Source: Candidatus Parcubacteria bacterium
Lineage (GTDB): Bacteria > Patescibacteriota > Patescibacteriia > Patescibacteriales > UBA12075
Reading direction: 5' to 3'
Assembly: GCA_023139655.1 (NCBI GenBank)
Contig: JAGLNE010000087.1
Location: 1 to 19,364 of the forward strand
Length of the DNA stretch: 19,364 nt
In this document: one piece after another, positions 14,513 to 19,364 of the stretch
How positions within the stretch are numbered: position 1 is the stretch's first letter
Layout: every line of letters starts with the position of its first letter
The notes under the pieces: generated by a model
Databases searched by the model: none
Told to the model about the DNA's origin: nothing
Seen by the model: only the letters and a program-made list of their open reading frames with translations
Translations under genes and position numbers: made by a program

Positions 14513-14541
14513 GGTGCGGAAGCTATAATCAGTTCCGCACC
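14513..14541 (-). terminator. Hairpin between lysis genes and endolysin (possible attenuator)
   Basis: GGTGCGGAA (14513-14521) and TTCCGCACC (14533-14541) form a perfect 9-bp stem with an 11-nt loop. On the minus strand it is followed by TTAAATTCTTTTT, a broken T-tract. The stop codon of the Cys-rich gene lies in the loop. It may act as a partial terminator that reduces expression of the endolysin and later genes, or as an mRNA-stabilising hairpin. Confidence 0.5.
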
Positions 14542-14720
14542 CCTGGTTCTGGAAATTTGTCTAAGTTTTTTTTAGCCATAACCAGTCCAGAATTGTTTTG
14601 TGTATTGCGGAGGTATTCATCCCAATCTTTATTGTGAACGAAACGTTCGCAGTCGTAACGTTTTAAATCGGACTTACAATACCTTAGTCTGTAGCAATTC
14701 AAGCAATCGCTTGGACGCAT
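14529..14720 (-). CDS. Small Cys-rich protein, 63 aa
   Basis: The N-terminal third carries four cysteines as C-x2-C-x5-C-x8-C (residues 6, 9, 15, 24), a pattern that could bind one zinc ion. The rest is polar (NKDWDEYLRNTQNNSGLVMA to the end) and has no membrane segment. A GGGAGG ribosome site lies about 8 nt ahead of the ATG, at 14729-14734. The gene overlaps the upstream membrane-protein gene by 47 nt in another frame. The family is not recognised. Lack of a lipobox or signal argues against a spanin. A small regulator or a morphogenesis factor is possible. Confidence 0.6.
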   Translation of the reverse strand: MRPSDCLNCYRLRYCKSDLKRYDCERFVHNKDWDEYLRNTQNNSGLVMAKKNLDKFPEPGVRN

Positions 14721-14883
14721 TTCGTTTCCCTCCCTTTTGGTAATAGCGTTCCTTAGTATTTTTCACAATCACTTCAGTTGACTCCCTGTCGTCATCCGGC
14801 AATGTTGTTTTCTTAACTTTCCTATAAGCCAGATAAACCCATAGTCCAATTAAAAATAATCCGATCAATGGTAATGTTCTCAT
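14674..14883 (-). CDS. Small membrane-anchored protein, 69 aa
   Basis: The N-terminal hydrophobic segment (about residues 4-20, LPLIGLFLIGLWVYLAY) is followed by a basic and polar tail (RKVKKTTLPDDDRESTEVIV onward). This gives a single-pass protein with a charged, probably cytoplasmic, tail. It has the strongest ribosome site in the window. It lies between the XhlA-like gene and the Cys-rich gene within the lysis cluster, so a lysis accessory or holin-modulating role is plausible but unproven. Its last 47 nt are shared out of frame with the next gene. Confidence 0.6.
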   Translation of the reverse strand: MRTLPLIGLFLIGLWVYLAYRKVKKTTLPDDDRESTEVIVKNTKERYYQKGGKRNASKRLLELLQTKVL

Positions 14884-14887
14884 TTTG

Positions 14888-14896
14888 CACCTCCTT
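14888..14896 (-). promoter_or_regulatory. Perfect Shine-Dalgarno sequence
   Basis: The coding strand reads AAGGAGGTG, followed by CAAA and the ATG of the 69-aa gene. This is full complementarity to the usual 16S rRNA 3' end. Most other late genes in the window have weak or no such site. Confidence 0.85.
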
Positions 14897-14907
14897 GTTT
14901 TAATGTA

Positions 14908-15132
14908 CTATTTTAAAATCAAAGCCATTAAAGCCACTAAAATACAAGTACCAACAACACCACCACCCCAAACTAAAAATTTCTCTGTCCATTTTCCTGC
15001 GAACTTCTTATTTGCGCATTTAATAAAATCATCCATCTTTTTTTCAATGCGATTTACTGTGGCATCCGTAGATGACAATTTAGTTTCTAGTTTAGCCATA
15101 TTTATTTTGAGGTTAGTGATGTCTTCAGACAT
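14908..15132 (-). CDS. XhlA-like coiled-coil membrane protein (lysis)
   Basis: The 74-aa product has an N-terminal heptad-rich helix (residues 1-38, MSEDITNLKINMAKLETKLS onward) and a single C-terminal membrane segment (about 51-73, KFLVWGGGVVGTCILVALMA). This architecture matches the haemolysin XhlA family, in which the protein works with a holin and an endolysin in cell lysis. Its start overlaps the end of a 25-aa frame, and a small two-segment membrane protein (the holin candidate) is encoded just upstream. The assignment rests on architecture and neighbourhood, since the sequence itself is short and diverged. A tail-anchored scaffold protein is an alternative. Confidence 0.68.
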   Translation of the reverse strand: MSEDITNLKINMAKLETKLSSTDATVNRIEKKMDDFIKCANKKFAGKWTEKFLVWGGGVVGTCILVALMALILK

Positions 15133-15202
15133 TTTTAATTTTAAAGCAGTCTAATACTGCCATTGTTATTAATAAGAATGTTTCAAGTTTAGTTAGGGGC
15201 AT
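15125..15202 (-). CDS. Possible 25-aa hydrophobic peptide
   Basis: A short frame begins 2 nt after the holin-candidate stop (TAA-AA-ATG) and ends in a TGA that overlaps the first bases of the XhlA-like gene by 8 nt. The peptide starts MPLTKLETFLLITMAVLDCF and ends KIKNV. The tight fit between two neighbours suggests a translated coupling peptide or a tiny membrane peptide, but at this length chance cannot be excluded. Confidence 0.42.
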   Translation of the reverse strand: MPLTKLETFLLITMAVLDCFKIKNV

Positions 15203-15204
15203 TT

Positions 15205-15438
15205 TTATTCAGTCAGCAATTTGTATCCATTCCGTAAAACCGCTAAAAGTCCGCCCTTTAAACTCGCAATAATAACCGCAGTATCAGTCAAATTAATCTC
15301 GGACAAAATAGTTGGATCAATATCTCCCTGTATTCCGTTTAATGTTAAATAGATACCAATCGCAACGGTTATATAAGTTTTTGCAAACGAATAGACGTGC
15401 ATTCCAATTGATGTTTTGATAATTTCTTTAAATGTCAT
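15205..15438 (-). CDS. Putative holin, 77 aa
   Basis: The small protein has two hydrophobic segments (about 16-36, YSFAKTYITVAIGIYLTLNG; about 53-68, TAVIIASLKGGLLAVL), separated by a short acidic loop (GDIDPTILSEINL), and short charged ends. Size and topology fit a two-segment phage holin, the pore former that releases the endolysin. It is followed at once by the XhlA-like gene and, 0.9 kb later, by the signal-less M23 enzyme, which makes a lysis module. No family-level signature is certain, so the name rests on topology and context. Confidence 0.65.
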   Translation of the reverse strand: MTFKEIIKTSIGMHVYSFAKTYITVAIGIYLTLNGIQGDIDPTILSEINLTDTAVIIASLKGGLLAVLRNGYKLLTE

Positions 15439-15454
15439 AAAAAATATTTAATTA

Positions 15455-16639
15455 TTAATAATCTATCATTGTTTGCTGATCAGCTTTTTTCTTTTCTACC
15501 TCTCCGCCACCCCCTTCTGTATAAGTAATTGATATATATGGGTCTTTGTCCGTTCCGGTTTCTTCTGAATTATAATGACGAAGATATAAGTTTTTATCTT
15601 GCTGAACCGGCACATCATCACAATCTAAACCACTTCTTACCCCTAATTTTGTATATCCAGTTTTAGAAATCCAACCCCGCCCAGTCGCATTTAGAATATA
15701 ATTATTATATGCCCCTGCCGTAACAGAAGCGTAAGTTTTATCAGGTGCTCCTGCCACAGGTAAATATTGCGCTCTGCCTGAAGTTTCGTTACCGCTGTCA
15801 TAACCACAATCATTAAAATCATCTACTCCCAATGTTGTATTGCTAGCTTGAAATGTCTTTACTAAACGAAAATAATGATAAGATGTTTGTGTGTCCGTTG
15901 CAGCTTTCTCTCTATTATAAGCGTAGAATGTAGCACTATCTATTGTCGCAGTATCAGGTAAAGCCGATGTATCAATCGGGAAAAAAAATCTATGCAAAGT
16001 ATAATTCGTTCCTTTATATATGTATAAATTATCTTCAGCATTTGTTGCATAAACTCCATTTCCAGTCGCTCCGTCGTGGATTGTATCCCAACTAGAACTA
16101 TCTGGACTGACTACAATACCATCGCCAGCTCCGGCATAGTAATCAACTGCCAATGCTTTTTTAATAAACAATTTACTTATTTCGTCTATGATAGTGTCTT
16201 TTGTCAATTCATTAAAAGCTTCTATTGTCGTTGTCGCGCCTTGCTCTATCTCAAAAACATCTCCATTTTCATCTTTAAAATAATGGTCGCCTACAAAAAG
16301 GTCAAGTGTGGTTTTGTTTCCGGTTTTAATTATCTTTCTAACATTAGAATATTGCTCTCCTGTTTTAAATTTATAACCGGCATTTTCTACTTTTATATTT
16401 GAGATATAATCATAGTTTTTAATTTTGCCCCTGTTTTCAAAAGTGCCGTCCTCTTTTTGAATTATCCAATCCACTTCTCTACTTTCTATTATTTTGTCTT
16501 TATTGCATTTTAATTGTAAATTAACAGGAATTTCGTTTGATATAATCTCACCGGCAGCCAAAACAACCCCGGTACCGAGAACAAAAAATATAATCCAATT
16601 CTTAAATTTTTTAGCTTTTTCTTTTATCCAATTAAACAT
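15455..16639 (-). CDS. Membrane-anchored DNRLRE-like surface protein
   Basis: The N-terminus is a basic start, a hydrophobic segment (about 15-31, WIIFFVLGTGVVLAAGEI) and no clear cleavage site, so it is probably anchored outside the cell membrane. Residues 38-160 form an unassigned domain (VNLQLKCNKDKIIESREVDW onward). Residues about 168-375 resemble the DNRLRE/carbohydrate-binding-like beta-sandwich: a strand set with LHRFFFPIDTSALPDTATID and ATFYAYNR, then a late LYLRHYNSEETGTDKDPYIS strand. The tail is Gly-rich, then KKKADQQTMIDY. A signal-anchored protein is unexpected in a phage late operon between fibre and holin genes. It may be displayed on the host surface (exclusion, adhesion) or be a host-type gene captured by the phage. 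The start lies 3 nt after the fibre stop. Confidence 0.68.
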   Translation of the reverse strand: MFNWIKEKAKKFKNWIIFFVLGTGVVLAAGEIISNEIPVNLQLKCNKDKIIESREVDWIIQKEDGTFENRGKIKNYDYISNIKVENAGYKFKTGEQYSNVRKIIKTGNKTTLDLFVGDHYFKDENGDVFEIEQGATTTIEAFNELTKDTIIDEISKLFIKKALAVDYYAGAGDGIVVSPDSSSWDTIHDGATGNGVYATNAEDNLYIYKGTNYTLHRFFFPIDTSALPDTATIDSATFYAYNREKAATDTQTSYHYFRLVKTFQASNTTLGVDDFNDCGYDSGNETSGRAQYLPVAGAPDKTYASVTAGAYNNYILNATGRGWISKTGYTKLGVRSGLDCDDVPVQQDKNLYLRHYNSEETGTDKDPYISITYTEGGGGEVEKKKADQQTMIDY

Positions 16640-16642
16640 ATA

Positions 16643-19364
16643 TTAATCACTGTTAAATTTAGCATCACAAAACAGCACGACATTATCCGCGCTTAATCTA
16701 ACTTTATAAGTCATAAGGTTTCCTTCAAATAAACTGTTATTAGTTGTAAATGTAATAGAAGAAGCTGTAGTGGAAAACGATTTATAATCCATATAAGCCG
16801 TTGAGGTTCCTATTTGCAGCCCTGCCGTTCCGGCCGTGGTGTGGCATTCCATATCAATCCAGGTAGAGGCCGGGAATTTGTGAAAATTACCCGTGCTGGT
16901 GGCCCCGGAGACTACAAAGGCGCCGGTGCCGGTCATTAAATCTGTAGTGGTTGAAAGTCTTAAAGAAGTCCAGCGTTCTAAATCGTTCATAATTACATCT
17001 CCCCCACTTGCAGTTATGGTTAGATCTCCATTAGTATCTACGGCAAAGGTAGAGCTGGCTGTAGCGTCATAGCTAAGTTTTAATTGAGTCCCAGTATCTA
17101 AGACTTGAAGTTTAGTGTCTGGGATAGTGCCTATACCTATATCTCCGCTTGAACCCTCCAAGAAAAAAGCGTGGGTATTTGCATTAGATTCCATACGAAT
17201 ATCAACATCCTCAGAGCCCTCATTGAAAACTATAATATCTTGTCCAGCACTTTCCCTAATACTTAACATATCTATCCCGCCAGCTATAAAATCATATCTA
17301 TCATCATCAAAATCAAAAACAGTGTTTGTATCTCCTATATGATAAAAACCACCCAATAAGCCTATGGAATTTATACTAGCTCCTGCTGGATCATCATCTG
17401 GTATTTCCAATAAGGGATTGGCTTCTGCGCCTGGTTTAAATTGTAAATATCCGGAAGCATTAAGTTTAATGTCAAAATATTCACCGCCACTATTCTCTTC
17501 GAATCTAGTAATCAAATGATTGGCGTCCGCTGTTATTCCTAAAGGTGCTTGAGGTGTTGATGTGCCTATACCCACCTTACCGTCATTTGTTATTTTCATC
17601 CTTTCCTGATTATTAGTTCCAAAACGCATACCATAATTATTTGTATTCCAAAAATAAGATAATCCAGGAGCAGAAGCGTGGGCAGAACCATTAACACCAA
17701 ATTGTAATTGAGAGGAACTGTTATCATTGTCTAACCGAACGCCCGATTGACCAATGGCATTCGTATTCTGTATAAAAAACAAATAATTTGCTGCTACTGA
17801 ATCTTCTATTTTAATACCCTCATTAAAAACAAATACATCTGAAGATTCGTCCCATTTTAAGTTAGGCGCTCCAGTTACGCCTACTGTAAACAAATCTACA
17901 TCAATATCACTCCCAGGGTTTATGTCTATACCGTTAGCGGAGTTATTTACTTCTAAAGTTCCGTCAACGTTTATTTGAAGTGTTGAGGTTGATTGCCAGC
18001 TTGTGCCTTGATAGGTTAGGGTGTCTGTGGTAGCCAAAGAAGTAGTGCCTACATCCCCTATTTGAGAAAGATAGTCAGGGTAGCCACCAGCGCTAGGAGT
18101 ACTGTTACAGACTACGTCATTGTTGGGGCCATCCCAAATACAATATTTAGTATCTGTAAGCGTTCCGGCTTTTAATAAAGTTTCATCAGCTATTTGCGAT
18201 TGTAGTTCCGAAAAAGTGTTAAGCTCTGCTTCATAAAGTAAATCCGCTGTATCAGACAACCCGGTAGAAGAAAGATTGATATTTGCTGAACCGTCAAAGC
18301 TTACTCCCGCTATTGTCCTGGCGGTTGCAAGAATCGTAGCCGTATCCGCATTGCCGGTTAAATTTGCTGTAATTGCTCCGCTGACATTCAAAGTTCCATC
18401 AATTCTTGCATTGCCATAAACGTCTAATAAATAAGCTGGGGTAGATGTGCCTATCCCTATTCTGTCCGTAGAGGCGTCTAAATGAAATAAATGGGCCTCG
18501 TTATTGCCCTCCATAATAAAATCAATATTATTGGAGTCGTCATTAAAATATAGCCAGTCAATACCGTCGCCGTTCCAAAAAGTAAACATTTTAACACCAC
18601 CAACCCCTAACGATTGTGAGGTTTCAAGCATAAAATCAGCGTTATCTATCATAAAATAATTACTAGCGTCATACCATTTCAATTTAGGTGAGCCAGTAAC
18701 TCCAAGAGTGATTATATCCAAGTTCGTGTCCCAACCTGGGTTAATATCTATACCATTAGTAGAGCTAGCCGAAATGTCGCCTACCACACTAAGAGCTGCT
18801 TGGGGGGTTGTAGTTCCAATCCCAACGTTTCCTCCAAAATAAGATTCTCCGGCATTAACATATAACCCATAGTTATTTGTTGCCTCTGTTACACTCGTAT
18901 AGAGTCCATAAGCATTTGTAGCCGATCCGCCCAGAACTGTTTGTTTCATTCCAAAAACATCATCAACCGTGCCGTTGTTATCTATATTAAGGTAATGTCC
19001 ATATAGATCATCACCGCTAACCACACCAGTGTTGCTCATGTTTAAATATTTTCCATACCAATCTCCCGAAGTCGTTCCGGTATTATACATATCAAATTCT
19101 TCACCGATCGCCCAACCCGCTATTCCGTCATTTCTCCAATAACTATAAACCAGTCCCAGTTCTCCAACATCGCCTGAAGTGTCGTCATTTTCTATATAAT
19201 TTGTAAAGGAATATAAACCATCTGTACTATAAGTTCCTCCGTCTTCTATATAATGCCAATTAGAAAATCCGGAATTGTACGCACTATATTGAACAGGCAA
19301 AGTGTCCCAGCTTTTCTGCACTGAAAAAACAGGAGTAGAAGTTCCTGTAAGATCGTGAGAATAC
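16643..19364 (-). CDS. Phage tail-fibre-like repeat protein (5' end outside window)
   Basis: The frame is open to the right edge. The codon at 19321 is GTG, but in-frame residues continue upstream (...LTGTSTPVFSV), so the true start lies beyond the window and the protein exceeds 900 aa. Counting from that GTG, residues 75-165 hold short tandem YGxY beta units (YGKYLNMSNTG, YGHYLNIDNNG, YGLYTSVTEA, YGLYVNAGES). Fibre repeats GIGTxTPxxxLxV occur near 167, 288, 584 and (variant) 729. A classic collar/fibre segment, LTGNADTATILATARTIAGV followed by SFDGSANINLSS, spans about 321-352. A module with NGIDINPG...GVTGxPxLKW is present twice (about 189-216, 463-490). These repeats are usual in trimeric phage fibres and abundant in Patescibacteria. 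The likely role is host-surface binding. No self-cleaving chaperone domain is seen at the C-terminus. Confidence 0.85.
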   Translation of the reverse strand, partial: YSHDLTGTSTPVFSVQKSWDTLPVQYSAYNSGFSNWHYIEDGGTYSTDGLYSFTNYIENDDTSGDVGELGLVYSYWRNDGIAGWAIGEEFDMYNTGTTSGDWYGKYLNMSNTGVVSGDDLYGHYLNIDNNGTVDDVFGMKQTVLGGSATNAYGLYTSVTEATNNYGLYVNAGESYFGGNVGIGTTTPQAALSVVGDISASSTNGIDINPGWDTNLDIITLGVTGSPKLKWYDASNYFMIDNADFMLETSQSLGVGGVKMFTFWNGDGIDWLYFNDDSNNIDFIMEGNNEAHLFHLDASTDRIGIGTSTPAYLLDVYGNARIDGTLNVSGAITANLTGNADTATILATARTIAGVSFDGSANINLSSTGLSDTADLLYEAELNTFSELQSQIADETLLKAGTLTDTKYCIWDGPNNDVVCNSTPSAGGYPDYLSQIGDVGTTSLATTDTLTYQGTSWQSTSTLQINVDGTLEVNNSANGIDINPGSDIDVDLFTVGVTGAPNLKWDESSDVFVFNEGIKIEDSVAANYLFFIQNTNAIGQSGVRLDNDNSSSQLQFGVNGSAHASAPGLSYFWNTNNYGMRFGTNNQERMKITNDGKVGIGTSTPQAPLGITADANHLITRFEENSGGEYFDIKLNASGYLQFKPGAEANPLLEIPDDDPAGASINSIGLLGGFYHIGDTNTVFDFDDDRYDFIAGGIDMLSIRESAGQDIIVFNEGSEDVDIRMESNANTHAFFLEGSSGDIGIGTIPDTKLQVLDTGTQLKLSYDATASSTFAVDTNGDLTITASGGDVIMNDLERWTSLRLSTTTDLMTGTGAFVVSGATSTGNFHKFPASTWIDMECHTTAGTAGLQIGTSTAYMDYKSFSTTASSITFTTNNSLFEGNLMTYKVRLSADNVVLFCDAKFNSD

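Larger units (their letters stand above)
3151..19364 (-). mobile_element. Late-gene region of a tailed-phage-like element (prophage)
   Basis: All genes from 3151 to the right edge run on the minus strand with gaps of a few bases or overlaps. They include fibre, tailspike and propeller-like virion proteins, holin candidates, an M23 endolysin and two giant internal-type proteins. That is the content of a phage tail and lysis module. The portal, terminase, capsid and integrase genes expected for a complete element are not in the window. Its left limit is probably somewhere in 920-3150. No duplicated attachment core can be recognised with only one end visible. Confidence 0.75.

Noticed and set aside
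14529..14883. Overlapping Rz/Rz1-type spanin pair
   Set aside because: The downstream protein has no lipobox or signal, and an LPS-type outer membrane is not expected in the likely host.
16643..19321. Treating GTG at 19321 as the start of the fibre gene
   Set aside because: The frame continues upstream to the window edge with fibre-like residues (LTGTSTPVFSV), so the gene is cut by the window.

Overview
The window is AT-rich and uses the standard bacterial stop codons, including TGA. It looks like the junction between a bacterial chromosome and the late-gene end of a tailed-phage-like element (prophage). The host is probably a member of the Candidate Phyla Radiation (Patescibacteria). The basis is a Patescibacteria-style FtsQ at the left edge, late proteins rich in GIGTxTPxxxLxV-type fibre repeats, and many short spacings without clear Shine-Dalgarno sites. 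This placement is a judgement from protein style, not from a marker gene.

Layout. Bases 35-919 encode FtsQ, with no ftsA or ftsZ behind it. Bases 920-2787 hold little protein-coding sequence: a REP-like hairpin, two near-identical palindromes, an iteron-like 7-mer cluster, a possible 55-aa membrane peptide, and a 104-aa ORF of unknown function on the minus strand. This stretch also has a sigma70-type promoter at 1992-2019, followed by about 490 nt that fold into at least ten helices and end in a strong intrinsic terminator at 2484-2519. I read it as a large structured non-coding RNA that I cannot assign to a family. Two small overlapping plus-strand genes (2788-3154) then meet the phage operon tail to tail.

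From 3151 to the right edge every gene is on the minus strand and tightly packed, so the late operon is transcribed right to left. In transcription order it contains: a fibre protein (cut by the window edge), a membrane-anchored DNRLRE-like protein, a two-segment holin candidate, a 25-aa peptide, an XhlA-like coiled-coil/membrane protein, a small membrane protein, a small Cys-rich protein, a 45-aa protein, an M23 endopeptidase (endolysin), a propeller-like virion protein, a beta-helix tailspike, an 852-aa coiled-coil virion protein and a 1679-aa polyvalent protein. The lysis module therefore sits between fibre and tailspike genes. Holin candidates would let the signal-less M23 enzyme reach the wall. 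The fibre and spike would bind the host surface. The two giant proteins are good candidates for internal proteins ejected with the DNA.

The most unusual points are the large RNA next to the prophage end and the end of the 1679-aa gene. That gene finishes in five lysines and eleven Leu-Asp dipeptides written in mixed synonymous codons, directly after an in-phase A_AAA_AAG slippery heptamer that could switch the tail off by -1 frameshifting. No portal, terminase, capsid or integrase gene lies in the window, so the integrated-prophage reading is an inference; an assembly join is the main alternative.
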